From contig CAJTSQ010000032.1 of assembly GCA_910578735.1 (NCBI GenBank), forward strand, positions 1 to 28,657: a DNA stretch of 28,657 nt, read 5' to 3'. Positions 1 to 7,184 of the stretch are shown here, one piece after another. Positions within the stretch are counted from its first letter, which is position 1. Each line of letters begins with the position of its first letter. The notes under the pieces were generated by a model. It searched no databases and had not been told where the DNA came from. It saw only the letters and a list, made by a program, of their open reading frames with translations. The translations under genes were made by a program, and so were the position numbers. Origin of the DNA: an uncultured Oscillospiraceae bacterium (GTDB taxonomy: Bacteria > Bacillota > Clostridia > Oscillospirales > Oscillospiraceae).

Positions 1-130
1 TGCCAAAGGGAGGGGGACCGCCGGGCAAAGCCCGGCGGTGGAGGGATTCCGTCAAGCAGAAGGTTTTCAAATAACGGAATCCCCCAGTCACCGCCTTCGG
101 CGGCGCCAGCCCCCTTTGGCAAGGGGCCTT
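1..130. repeat. Palindromic repeat pair R1 (left end cut by window)
   Basis: Two inverted half-elements. The left one (1-50) reads inward and ends GGATTCC. The right one (76-130) begins GGAATCCCCC and ends in a short hairpin of the type CCCCTTTGGCAAGGGG. A 25-bp unrelated spacer lies between them. The same half-elements recur at 4517-4632, 6925-7054 and 7169-7298. The right half lies just downstream of the aminopeptidase stop codon, so on the minus strand its hairpin could help end transcription, but there is no convincing U-run. Confidence 0.8.
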
Positions 131-137
131 TTTCCTT

Positions 138-1202
138 TTACAGCACAATCAGGTCCTTGGGGGAACGGGTAATGTTTTCGCAGCCGGTCTCGCTGAGGAT
201 GAGCACGTCCTCAATGCGCACCCCAAATTTCCCCGGGATATAGACCCCTGGCTCAGCGGAGATGACTGCCCCCACGGGCATGATCTGGGTCTCCTTGGAA
301 CTGGCGCCGGGGGACTCGTGGATGTCCACCCCCAGGGAGTGGCCGAAGCTGTGGGAAAAATACTCCCCATACCCCGCCTCCCGGAGGACGCGCCGGGCCG
401 CCTCATCGATCTCCCGGCCGGTGACTCCGGCCCGGGCGGCGTTGATGCCCGCCTTCTGGGCGGCCAGAACGGCGGCGTAGACCTCCTCCATCTCCTCTGT
501 GGGCTGCCCCAGGGCCACAGTGCGGGTCATGTCGGAGCAGTAGCCCCCCACCTTGCAGCCGAAGTCCATGGTGATGAACATCCCCGTGTCCACCACCTGG
601 TCTCCGGGGACGGCGTGGGGCCGGGAGCCGTTGGGGCCGGCGGCCACAATGGTGTCGAAAGCCTCCTTCTCTCCGCCCCGGCTCAGCAGCTCGTAGACCA
701 GCCGGGCAGCGATCTCCCGCTCCGTCATACCGGGGCGGATGAAGTTTAAAATAGTCCGGAAGGCCTCGTCGGTGACGGCCTGGGCCCGGCGCATCAGGTC
801 CAGCTCTCCCTCGTCCTTGGAGGCGCGCAGCCCAGCCAGCAGCTTCTGGGCGGGCGTGAGGATGCAGGGCAGCTCCTGGGAATATCTCTTGTGGCTGTCC
901 ACCGTCATGGCGCCGCTCTCAAAGCCCACGTTGTGCAGATGCTTTTGTTCGATGAACTCCTTGGCCAGGGCCATATGGCCCTTCTCCGGGGTGGCCAGCA
1001 GTACCTCCGCCCCCTCGACCTGCTCCCGGGCAGTCTCGATGTACCGGCCGTCGGTGGTGTACTGAGCCCCGTCCTTCGTCACCAGCAGCAGGCCCTCCCC
1101 GTGGAAGCCCAGGGCGTACCGCTCCCCCGACTCACTGGTAATCAGCATGGCGTCCAGGCCGTACTCCGGCAGCTGGGCGGCGATTTTTTCGATATGGTTC
1201 AT
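138..1202 (-). CDS. pepP: Xaa-Pro aminopeptidase-type M24 metallopeptidase
   Basis: A 354-residue protein of the pita-bread M24 family, which removes N-terminal residues preceding proline in the cytoplasm using two divalent metals. The N-terminal creatinase-like domain covers about the first 125 residues and the catalytic domain the rest. All five metal ligands are visible: the Asp pair in MDFGCKVGGYCSDMTRT (around 211-222), His in HSFGHSLG (around 284), Glu in SAEPGVY (around 316) and Glu in VRIED (around 329). I chose ATG at 1202 because AAAGGAG precedes it; the frame stays open upstream to 1280, but that extension runs through an intergenic repeat. It is the last gene of the yqeG operon. 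It could equally be annotated as an aminopeptidase P family protein without exact specificity. Confidence 0.93.
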   Translation of the reverse strand: MNHIEKIAAQLPEYGLDAMLITSESGERYALGFHGEGLLLVTKDGAQYTTDGRYIETAREQVEGAEVLLATPEKGHMALAKEFIEQKHLHNVGFESGAMTVDSHKRYSQELPCILTPAQKLLAGLRASKDEGELDLMRRAQAVTDEAFRTILNFIRPGMTEREIAARLVYELLSRGGEKEAFDTIVAAGPNGSRPHAVPGDQVVDTGMFITMDFGCKVGGYCSDMTRTVALGQPTEEMEEVYAAVLAAQKAGINAARAGVTGREIDEAARRVLREAGYGEYFSHSFGHSLGVDIHESPGASSKETQIMPVGAVISAEPGVYIPGKFGVRIEDVLILSETGCENITRSPKDLIVL

Positions 1203-1224
1203 GGCAAATTTCTCCTTTTGAGTT

Positions 1225-1294
1225 TGTAGGGGCGCATATTGCGCGCCCAAAACGCAATCAGCATTCAAGCGGGCAGACATTGTCCGTCCCTACA
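1225..1294. repeat. 70-bp intergenic repeat with imperfect terminal inverted repeats
   Basis: The ends are TGTAGGGGCG and CGTCCCTACA, which pair with a single mismatch. Inside each end a second palindromic block occurs (GCGCATATTGCGCGCCC and GGGCAGACATTGTCC). The element sits between two operon genes. Its right end overlaps the last codon of the upstream gene, so the TAG stop of the TIM-barrel gene (1290-1292) lies inside the repeat end. I infer a small non-coding mobile repeat; only one copy is in this window. Confidence 0.6.
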
Positions 1295-2144
1295 GAAGCG
1301 CCTCATAGGTCTGTTTCATAGTCAGCGCGTCCTCCGCCTGGGTGCCGGCGGACTCGCAGATAAAGGTGGGCGACCAGCCCCGGCGGGCGATCTCCGCCGC
1401 CAGAGGGGCCCAGTCGGGGCCGTAGCCTCCATTGTCGTCAAAGGTGCGGTGGCACTTTTCCCCGCCGCCGGGGGTGAACTCGATGTGGGAGAAGTGGCTG
1501 TGGAAGGTGCTGGCCCGGTGGGGGCCCAGCACCTCGGCCACCCGGTCCAGCATCCGGCAGAAGGCCGACCGGCCGTCATCCGTCCCCAGGGAGCGGGCGT
1601 ACAAATGACCAAAGTCGATGCAGGGCACCAACCGCTCATCCAAGGTACACAGCTCCAGCACCTCGTCCAGGTCCCCCAGCTGATTGATCTTGCCCATGGT
1701 CTCGGGACACAGGGCGATGTGCCCCAGGCCGGCGGTGTCGATGACGGACAGCAGGCCTTGCATTCCCCTTTTGGCGATATCCAGGGCCTCCCGGCGGGAA
1801 CGGCCCATCAGGGCTCCGGTGTGGACCACCACCCGCCCCGCCCCCATCCAGTCCGCCAGGGCACAGGAGGTGAGCACATAGCCGTTGTTTTTCATAATAC
1901 TGTCCAGATTGGGGTTGGCCGGATTGATGAAATAGGGGGCGTGCAGAGAGAGGGAAATTCCCGCCGCCCGAGCGTTCTCCCCCAGCTTGACGGCGGTCTC
2001 CTTCTTCACACGGACTCCCTGGCCGCACTGGTACTCGTAGCAGTCCAGGCCGAAATCGGCGATCCATTGGGGCGCCGCCAAAGAGGACTTATGGGCTCGG
2101 GAAAAACTTTCACAGTTGCCCGCCGGACCAAATTTCGCGCTCAT
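1290..2144 (-). CDS. AP endonuclease family 2 (endonuclease IV-like) TIM-barrel protein
   Basis: 284 residues of the xylose-isomerase-like TIM barrel / endonuclease IV family (AP endonuclease family 2), which cleaves abasic sites using a cluster of metal ions. The family pattern is visible as SLHAPYFINPANP near residue 75, VVHTGAL near 110, LCPETMGK near 145 and CIDFGHLYAR near 175, with His, Glu and Asp where metal ligands normally sit; HSHFSHIEF follows near 215. The start ATG overlaps the yqeG stop in an ATGA and has AGGAGG upstream, so translation is probably coupled. The protein is close to the usual endonuclease IV length (about 280). True nuclease activity is likely but not proven. The stop codon is supplied by the repeat at 1225-1294. 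Confidence 0.85.
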   Translation of the reverse strand: MSAKFGPAGNCESFSRAHKSSLAAPQWIADFGLDCYEYQCGQGVRVKKETAVKLGENARAAGISLSLHAPYFINPANPNLDSIMKNNGYVLTSCALADWMGAGRVVVHTGALMGRSRREALDIAKRGMQGLLSVIDTAGLGHIALCPETMGKINQLGDLDEVLELCTLDERLVPCIDFGHLYARSLGTDDGRSAFCRMLDRVAEVLGPHRASTFHSHFSHIEFTPGGGEKCHRTFDDNGGYGPDWAPLAAEIARRGWSPTFICESAGTQAEDALTMKQTYEALL

Positions 2145-2647
2145 AAGAAAGGCCTCCTTCTGCCAAGCAGCCGGAAGGGAGTCTCGGCCGCGTAGCGGAG
2201 ATATCGGCCAGGGTTGCCCGCCAGACGGATGGGCCGGACCAGCAGGGGGGTTACCCCGGCGTTGTTGGCCCCCAGGGTGTCGGTAAAAATCTGGTCCCCC
2301 ACCATGACGGTCTCCTCAGGCCTCGCTCCCATGCGCTCCATCGCCTTAAGGTAGCCCCCCCGCTTGGGTTTGCCCGAATGGCCCTGAAAGGGGATGCCCA
2401 GCTTTTCGGCGAATTTCTGCGCCCGGCCCGGCTTGCGGCTGTTGGACAGCAGAAACAGCCGGATGCCGTTCTTCTCCAGAGCCTCCTTCCAGGCCATCAG
2501 CTCCGCAGGGGGCTCCGTCGCTCTATAGGGCACCAAGGTGTTGTCCAGGTCGGCCAGCACCAAGCGGATGCCTTTTTCCGCCAGGGCTCTGGGGGAAATA
2601 TCTGTCACCGAGGGGTATACCCCCCGGGGGATGGGCGATAGGGACAT
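2141..2647 (-). CDS. yqeG: YqeG family HAD-IIIA phosphatase
   Basis: A 168-residue cytoplasmic HAD-superfamily hydrolase. The motifs are in order: DLDNTLVPY (DxDxT nucleophile motif, around residue 33), LLSNS (motif II), a conserved Lys in GKPKRGG and GDQIFTD (motif IV). This arrangement matches the YqeG family found in Gram-positive bacteria. The physiological substrate is not established for this protein. ATG at 2647 was chosen because GGAGG stands 8 bases upstream; an in-frame extension to 2716 would include the promoter. It is the first gene of a three-gene minus-strand operon and its stop overlaps the next start by four bases. Confidence 0.92.
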   Translation of the reverse strand: MSLSPIPRGVYPSVTDISPRALAEKGIRLVLADLDNTLVPYRATEPPAELMAWKEALEKNGIRLFLLSNSRKPGRAQKFAEKLGIPFQGHSGKPKRGGYLKAMERMGARPEETVMVGDQIFTDTLGANNAGVTPLLVRPIRLAGNPGRYLRYAAETPFRLLGRRRPFL

Positions 2648-2687
2648 GGTTCTATCCTCCTGTCCGGTTTCATAGGCTGTACAGCGT

Positions 2688-2716
2688 AGTATAACACAGG
2701 GAAACGCTTTGGACAA
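2688..2716 (-). promoter_or_regulatory. Sigma-A-type promoter of the yqeG operon
   Basis: On the minus strand TTGTCC (2711-2716) and TATACT (2688-2693) are separated by 17 bases. The expected start lies near 2681, giving a leader of about 35 bases that includes the GGAGG site of yqeG. Confidence 0.7.
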
Positions 2717-2727
2717 GGGGGATTCCT

Positions 2728-3540
2728 ATGCCGCAAGACACCTTTATCGTCACGCTTACGCCCAGGCAGCTGCCCGCCCTGCGGGGCTGGCAGGCGGTTC
2801 CCGCCCATCTGGCCTATCGGCTGGGGCCAGGCCCCCACCTGTTCCGGGCGGACAGCACCGCTCTGCCCAGAGGCGGGCTGATGGTGGTGGATGACCGGGA
2901 CTTCGGCCCTCTGGGCTCTGTCAGCCAGCCCTGCCAGGAGATACTCCGGGAATGCCAGGCCCGGGGCTTCTCCGGGGCCATTCTGGACTTTGAAAACCAC
3001 CTGCCTCCCCTGGAACAGATCGCCGGGCAGCTGGACGAGCAGTTTGCCCGCCGGGGCTGGACTCTCTATGTCTCTGAGAGGTACGGCTCCCACGCCCCTC
3101 ACGCCAGGGTGATGATTCCCTCTGCCCTGTCGGGAGGCTCCCTTCAGCAGCGGCTGGTGGAGGCGCTGGAGCGCTTTGGGGAGAGCCGGGTGGTGCTGGC
3201 CCTGGAGAAGCGGGCGGAGGACTTCTTCCTCCCCTCCCCCACCGGCAGCGGCCAGCCCCTTACCGACCAGGAGCTGAAGGACCTGATGACCCGGCTGTCC
3301 CCCTCTGTGTTTTTCTCCGGGGAGCTGTGCGCCCGGTACTTCACCTACATGAGCCGGACAAACGGGGCCCACTTTGTTCTCTTTGACGACGGGGACACCC
3401 TGCGGCGGAAGATCGAGGTGGCCCGTCGGCTGGGCATCCGCGCCTTTCTGGCGCCCTGGACGGAAATCAGCCCCTATGCCGCGCAGCTGGGTCTCCCCAA
3501 AAAGCCGGAGCCCCAGCGGCCCGGACGGCGGGGCGGATAA
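2728..3540 (+). CDS. Conserved hypothetical, TIM-barrel-like protein
   Basis: 270 residues; I do not recognise a named family. The alternation of hydrophobic strands and helices looks like a (beta/alpha)8 barrel. Strand-like segments include GLMVVDDRDFG (about 51-61), GAILDFENH (about 90-98), LYVSERYG, RVMIPSALSGG, VVLALEKRAEDFF, VFFSGELCARYF, HFVLFDDGD and AFLAPWTEISPY. GAILDFEN resembles the acidic strand-4 motif of glycoside hydrolase 18-like barrels, so a distant GH18-type fold is possible (inference). No signal peptide or membrane segment is visible, so it should be cytoplasmic. The start at 2728 follows AAGGGGGA. The gene is divergent from yqeG and ends at a clear terminator. Confidence 0.85.
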   Translation: MPQDTFIVTLTPRQLPALRGWQAVPAHLAYRLGPGPHLFRADSTALPRGGLMVVDDRDFGPLGSVSQPCQEILRECQARGFSGAILDFENHLPPLEQIAGQLDEQFARRGWTLYVSERYGSHAPHARVMIPSALSGGSLQQRLVEALERFGESRVVLALEKRAEDFFLPSPTGSGQPLTDQELKDLMTRLSPSVFFSGELCARYFTYMSRTNGAHFVLFDDGDTLRRKIEVARRLGIRAFLAPWTEISPYAAQLGLPKKPEPQRPGRRGG

Positions 3541-3554
3541 CGTCCCCCCGCGCC

Positions 3555-3580
3555 CCCGCCCATCCGGGCGGGTTTTTTCT
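3555..3580 (+). terminator. Intrinsic terminator
   Basis: Stem CCCGCC (3555-3560) pairs with GGCGGG (3567-3572), followed directly by six T. It ends the hypothetical gene at 2728-3540 and isolates it from the ecf operon. Confidence 0.85.
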
Positions 3581-3611
3581 GTTTCCGTCGGAAAGTTTGT
3601 CGGCTTTTACA

Positions 3612-3640
3612 TTGACGGATATCCCATGAAATGGTATAAT
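3612..3640 (+). promoter_or_regulatory. Strong sigma-A promoter of the ecf operon
   Basis: TTGACG (3612-3617) and a perfect TATAAT (3635-3640) are spaced by 17 bases. The leader to ecfA1 is only about 28 bases and carries GGAGG, leaving no room for a riboswitch. Confidence 0.9.
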
Positions 3641-3674
3641 ACAGCGTTACTTTGAAAGTATCGGAGGAACCGCC

Positions 3675-4538
3675 ATGTCCGCCATCATTCAAACCGATGA
3701 CCTGCGCTTCTCCTACCCCGCCGTCGAGGGAACCTCCCCAGTTGTGCTGGACGGCGTGAGCCTGGACATTGAGGAGGGCTCCTTCGTGGCCGTACTGGGC
3801 CATAACGGCTCCGGCAAGTCCACCCTGGCCAAGCACATGAACGCCATCCTCCTGCCCTCCGGAGGATCGGTATATGTGGACGGCATCGACACTGCGGATG
3901 AGGACAAGCTCCTTGATATCCGCCGCACGGTTGGCATGGTGTTCCAGAACCCTGACAACCAGATCGTGGCCAACGTGGTAGAGGAGGACGTGGCCTTCGC
4001 CCCCGAAAACCTGGGGGTCCCCCCTGACGAGATACGCCGGCGGGTGGACGACGCGCTGAAGGCCGTGAACATGTACAGCTTCCGGGAGCATGCCCCCCAC
4101 CTCCTCTCCGGCGGGCAGAAGCAGCGGGTGGCTATCGCGGGCGTGATTGCCATGCAGCCCCGGTGCATTGTGCTGGACGAGCCCACCGCCATGCTGGACC
4201 CCATCGGGCGCAAAGACGTGCTGAGCACCATCAAAACGCTGAACCGGGAACGGGGCGTCACCGTCGTCCTCATCACCCACCACATGGACGAGGCCGCCCA
4301 GGCCGACCGGCTGGTGGTCATGGCAAAGGGTAAGGTGGTCGCCGACGGCGCGCCAAAGTCGGTTTTCTCTCAGGTGGAGGAGCTGCGTCAGGTGGGGCTG
4401 ACCGTCCCCCAGACCACCGCCCTGCTGTGGGAACTGCGCCAGGAGGGGTATGATGTCCCCCTGGACGCCCTCAGCGACGAGGAGTGCGCCCAGGCGCTGT
4501 ACCGCTTGCTCATGAAGAATCCCCCAGTCACCGCCTGA
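3675..4538 (+). CDS. ecfA1: ECF transporter ATPase EcfA1
   Basis: 287 residues; one of the two ATPases of an energy-coupling factor transporter, acting at the inner face of the membrane with EcfA2, EcfT and an interchangeable substrate-binding S protein. Walker A is GHNGSGKST (42-50), the Q-loop region is FQNPDNQ, the signature is LSGGQKQR (around 145), Walker B is IVLDEPTA and the H-loop is ITHH. GGAGG precedes the start. The last residues (KNPPVTA) and the TGA stop are encoded inside palindromic repeat R2, so the natural C-terminus was probably altered when the repeat arrived. No S component is nearby, as expected for a shared (group II) module. Confidence 0.95.
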   Translation: MSAIIQTDDLRFSYPAVEGTSPVVLDGVSLDIEEGSFVAVLGHNGSGKSTLAKHMNAILLPSGGSVYVDGIDTADEDKLLDIRRTVGMVFQNPDNQIVANVVEEDVAFAPENLGVPPDEIRRRVDDALKAVNMYSFREHAPHLLSGGQKQRVAIAGVIAMQPRCIVLDEPTAMLDPIGRKDVLSTIKTLNRERGVTVVLITHHMDEAAQADRLVVMAKGKVVADGAPKSVFSQVEELRQVGLTVPQTTALLWELRQEGYDVPLDALSDEECAQALYRLLMKNPPVTA

Positions 4539-4632
4539 CGGCGGTGCCAGCCCCCTTTAGCAAGGGGGCCTTAGCGCTCTGAAAAAGCCCCCCTTGCTAA
4601 AGGGGGGTGCCCCGAAGGGGCGGGGGGATTCC
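4517..4632. repeat. Palindromic repeat pair R2 between ecfA1 and ecfA2
   Basis: Half-element 4517-4573 starts GAATCCCCC and carries the hairpin CCCCCTTTAGCAAGGGGG. Half-element 4585-4632 is its inverted counterpart and ends GGGGGATTCC. The pair is arranged with the GAATCCC ends outside, the reverse of R1 and R3. The left half overlaps the 3' end of ecfA1. The two hairpins could dampen read-through into ecfA2, which has its own promoter just downstream. Confidence 0.85.
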
Positions 4633-4641
4633 CCTACGGAC

Positions 4642-4671
4642 GTGACCCATATGGGCATGTACCACTATAAT
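4642..4671 (+). promoter_or_regulatory. Probable promoter before ecfA2
   Basis: A perfect TATAAT (4666-4671) lies 18 bases after GTGACC (4642-4647), a four-of-six match to the -35 box. It lies immediately after repeat R2 and may restore expression of ecfA2-ecfT downstream of the repeat hairpins. Confidence 0.55.
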
Positions 4672-4686
4672 TAAGGATGTATCACT

Positions 4687-5550
4687 ATGCAGCCGATCAT
4701 CGAAACCAAGCAGCTCACCCACATCTACTCCGCCGGAACGCCCTTTGAGCACACGGCCCTGGACAGCGTGGACTTCTGCGCCTACCCCGGGGAGTACCTG
4801 GGCATCATCGGCCACACCGGGTCTGGCAAGTCCACCCTGATCCAGCACCTGAACGCCCTGCTCAAGCCTACGACGGGGACAGTACTCTTTCAGGACACCG
4901 ACATCTGGTCCGACCCCAAGGTCACCAAAAAGACCCGGTTTCAGGTGGGGCTGGTGTTCCAATACCCGGAGTACCAGCTCTTTGAGGAGACGGTGTATCG
5001 GGATATCTCCTTCGGCCCCAAGAACATGGGGCTGGATGAAAAGGAGATCGACCGCCGGGTGCGGTCGGCGGCCTACTTTGTGGGCCTGCGGGACGATCAG
5101 CTGGAAAAATCCCCCTTTGAGCTGTCCGGGGGCCAGAAGCGGCGGGTGGCCATCGCCGGGGTGATCGCTATGGAGCCCAAGGTACTCATTCTGGACGAGC
5201 CCACCGCCGGCCTGGACCCGGAGGGGGTGGAGTCCATTCTGGGCAACATCCGGGAGTATCACCAGGCCCACAACGCCACCATCATCCTGGTGTCCCACTC
5301 CATGGAGGAGGTAGCCCGGTCGGTGGACCGGCTGGTGGCTGTCAACGACGGGAAAATCCCCTTCCAGGGCGCCCCCCGGGAGGTCTTCCGCCACGGGGAC
5401 GAACTGGAACGGATGGGCCTGGGTGTCCCCCAGCTCACCCGGGTGTTCCATCGGCTGAAAGCCATGGGGGTAGACATCGACCCGTCGGTCTACACCCTGG
5501 ACCAGGCCAAGGCCGCCATCCTGGACAAGCTGAAGAAGGGGGTAGGCTAA
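4687..5550 (+). CDS. ecfA2: ECF transporter ATPase EcfA2
   Basis: 287 residues; the second ECF ATPase, partner of EcfA1. Walker A is GHTGSGKST (42-50), the Q-loop region is FQYPEYQLFEETV (the ...YQLF pattern typical of EcfA2), the signature is ELSGGQKRR, Walker B is LILDEPTAGLD and the H-loop is VSHSMEE. The ribosome-binding site is modest (AAGGAT). The stop codon TAA abuts the ATG of ecfT with no gap, so EcfT is very likely translated by re-initiation. Confidence 0.95.
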   Translation: MQPIIETKQLTHIYSAGTPFEHTALDSVDFCAYPGEYLGIIGHTGSGKSTLIQHLNALLKPTTGTVLFQDTDIWSDPKVTKKTRFQVGLVFQYPEYQLFEETVYRDISFGPKNMGLDEKEIDRRVRSAAYFVGLRDDQLEKSPFELSGGQKRRVAIAGVIAMEPKVLILDEPTAGLDPEGVESILGNIREYHQAHNATIILVSHSMEEVARSVDRLVAVNDGKIPFQGAPREVFRHGDELERMGLGVPQLTRVFHRLKAMGVDIDPSVYTLDQAKAAILDKLKKGVG

Positions 5551-6360
5551 ATGGCGCTGAAGGATATCACTCTGGGCCAGTATTTTCCGGGAAACTCCCC
5601 GGTCCACCGCCTGGACCCCCGCACCAAGCTGCTCTGCGTGGTACTCTATATCGTGGCTCTGTTCCTGGCCAGCTGGTTTGTCACTTACGCCATTATGTTC
5701 CTGGTGCTGGCCGGGTCCATCGCGGTATCAAAGGTGCCCCCCCAGTCCATCCTCCGCGGACTGAAGCCGGTGCTGTTTATTGTGGTATTTACCGCCCTGC
5801 TCAACCTGTTCTACACGCCGGGGAACACGGTGCTGGCCCATTTCTGGATTTTTACCATCACCCTGGAGGGTGTGTACCGGGCCTTCTTCATGGTCATTCG
5901 GATCATGATGCTCATCTCCGGGACCTTCCTGCTCACCTACACCACCTCCCCCATCCTGCTCACCGACGGGCTGGAATCCCTGATGGGCCCGCTGAACAAG
6001 GTAAAAGTGCCCGTCCATGAGCTGGCTATGATGATGTCCATCGCGCTGCGTTTTATCCCCACGCTGATTGAGGAGACGGACAAAATCATGTCCGCCCAGC
6101 GGGCCCGGGGGGCCGACTTTGAGAGCGGCAGCCTGGTCCAGCGGGCCAAGGCCCTGCTGCCCCTGCTGGTACCCCTGTTCATCTCCGCCTTCCGCCGGGC
6201 CGACGAGCTGGCCACCGCTATGGAGTGCCGCTGCTACCACGGCGGCGAGGGGAGAACCCGCCTGCGGCAGCTGAAATACAAAGCCGCCGACTATGTGGCC
6301 CTGTTCCTCTTTCTGACCATCACCGTGGGCGTGGGCGTGTTAGGACACTTTGGGCTGTAA
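5551..6360 (+). CDS. ecfT: ECF transporter transmembrane protein EcfT
   Basis: 269 residues; the membrane scaffold that couples EcfA1/EcfA2 to S proteins for vitamin or metal uptake. Hydrophobic segments lie near residues 30-55, 70-85, 105-130, 150-165 and 245-265. The two coupling motifs are AQRARGAD and AMECRCYHGG; the second has Cys where Ala is usual. The start directly follows the ecfA2 stop. The 3' end overlaps the convergent small gene at 6340-6612 by 21 bases, which suggests that the downstream cassette was inserted very close to ecfT. Confidence 0.94.
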   Translation: MALKDITLGQYFPGNSPVHRLDPRTKLLCVVLYIVALFLASWFVTYAIMFLVLAGSIAVSKVPPQSILRGLKPVLFIVVFTALLNLFYTPGNTVLAHFWIFTITLEGVYRAFFMVIRIMMLISGTFLLTYTTSPILLTDGLESLMGPLNKVKVPVHELAMMMSIALRFIPTLIEETDKIMSAQRARGADFESGSLVQRAKALLPLLVPLFISAFRRADELATAMECRCYHGGEGRTRLRQLKYKAADYVALFLFLTITVGVGVLGHFGL

Positions 6361-6612
6361 GGCGGATATTATCTCTTGACGCAGACCCAATCCGAAGAGA
6401 TAATAGGCGTTGACCAGTTTTGCCATGTACCAGGACTGGGCTTCTTCAAAGTCGAGATACAGCTCCCGGCCCAGCTTTACCGCGATTTGTTCGCTGACAG
6501 CGTTAAATTCCCGCTCCGCTTCCCGGAACTCCGAAAGCGTGCTGCAAAAGGCACAGACCTGCTCCGCTATGTAGGGATTGTCTACGAAAAGCATTTTTAA
6601 GGTTTTGTTCAT
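6340..6612 (-). CDS. Small hypothetical protein, possibly DUF6809-like
   Basis: 90 residues, predicted mostly helical and charged, with no signal peptide. The layout (an N-terminal MNKTLKMLF stretch, a central acidic FREAEREF helix and a C-terminal VNAYYLFGLGLRQEI helix) reminds me of the small DUF6809-type proteins of Firmicutes; this is from memory and weak. AAGGAG precedes the ATG. A strong promoter with repeated operator-like sites drives it, divergent from an XRE regulator, so regulator and small protein look like one cassette. Its 3' end overlaps ecfT. Function unknown. Confidence 0.75.
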   Translation of the reverse strand: MNKTLKMLFVDNPYIAEQVCAFCSTLSEFREAEREFNAVSEQIAVKLGRELYLDFEEAQSWYMAKLVNAYYLFGLGLRQEIISALQPKVS

Positions 6613-6632
6613 AGTGGCATCTCCTTTTGTAT

Positions 6633-6678
6633 CTTTTAGTTACGTCTTTATTTTATACCACTTTTAGTTGCGTGTCAA
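6633..6678 (-). promoter_or_regulatory. Promoter with two operator-like direct repeats
   Basis: On the minus strand a perfect TTGACA (6673-6678) and TAAAAT (6650-6655) are 17 bases apart and drive the small gene. Two copies of CTTTTAGTTRCGT (plus strand 6633-6645 and 6661-6673) lie 28 bp apart. One fills most of the promoter spacer and the other covers the expected transcription start. They are the natural candidates for binding by the adjacent XRE protein, which would repress the small gene. Confidence 0.7.
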
Positions 6679-6694
6679 TAGCTCAGGAGGAAAT

Positions 6695-6916
6695 ATGCAG
6701 ATTTTTTCTGAACGAATGAGAGAGCTCCGAAAGGAACGCGGTCTGAAACAACGGGAAATGGCCGAAATCTGTGGAGTAAAACTGCGCAGTTATCAGGGCT
6801 ATGAGTACGGGAGACACTATCCCGAAGTTCCCGGCCTGATCCAGATTGCCAGGTTCTTCGACGTCAGCACCGATTACCTTCTGGGCTTGACGGATAAGCG
6901 GGAAGTGAACAGATAG
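6695..6916 (+). CDS. XRE-family helix-turn-helix regulator
   Basis: 73 residues, essentially a single HTH_3 (Cro/C1) DNA-binding domain. RMRELRKERGLKQREMAEI covers helices 1-2, VKLRSYQGYEYGRHYP the recognition helix region, and LIQIARFFDVSTDYLLGLTD the typical C-terminal half. ATG at 6695 was chosen because AGGAGG lies four bases upstream; an in-frame start at 6668 has no such site. It is divergent from the 90-residue gene and probably binds the repeats at 6633-6673. The last 21 bases are duplicated at 7141. No clear promoter of its own is visible, so read-through from ecfT or a weak start is possible. Confidence 0.93.
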   Translation: MQIFSERMRELRKERGLKQREMAEICGVKLRSYQGYEYGRHYPEVPGLIQIARFFDVSTDYLLGLTDKREVNR

Positions 6917-6924
6917 CACCAAAA

Positions 6925-7054
6925 AAGCCCCCCTTGCTAAAGGGGGGTGCCCCCGCAGGGGGCGGGGGGATTCCTCCCACGGCTTCCGGCCAACGGAATC
7001 CCTCCACCACCGGGCTCCGCCCGGCGGTCCCCCTCCCTTTGGCAAGGGAGGCTT
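6925..7054. repeat. Palindromic repeat pair R3a
   Basis: Half-element 6925-6974 (AAGCCCCCCTTGCTAAAGGG ... GGGGGATTCC) and inverted half-element 6995-7054 (GGAATCCCTCC ... GGCAAGGGAGGCTT) flank a 20-bp spacer. It belongs to the same family as R1 and R2. Both halves contain short strong hairpins. Confidence 0.85.
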
Positions 7055-7082
7055 ATCGCCTGCGGGCGGGACGGGGGTTTTT

Positions 7083-7184
7083 ATGGAACGCAACATTGCC
7101 TTAAAGCTTCAGTCTGAATTGCCTGATAGGTCGTACAGACAAGCGGGAAGTGAACAGATAGCACCAAAAAGCCCCCCTTGCTAA
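7083..7184 (+). pseudogene. Duplicated 5' fragment of truA
   Basis: The first 26 bases (MERNIALK plus part of the next codon) match the truA start at 7327 exactly and then diverge into the linker. The frame runs 33 codons to a TAA inside the next repeat. It has the same upstream bases as truA, so if truA is translated from that context this decoy start may be too. It is a by-product of the tandem duplication. Confidence 0.75.
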
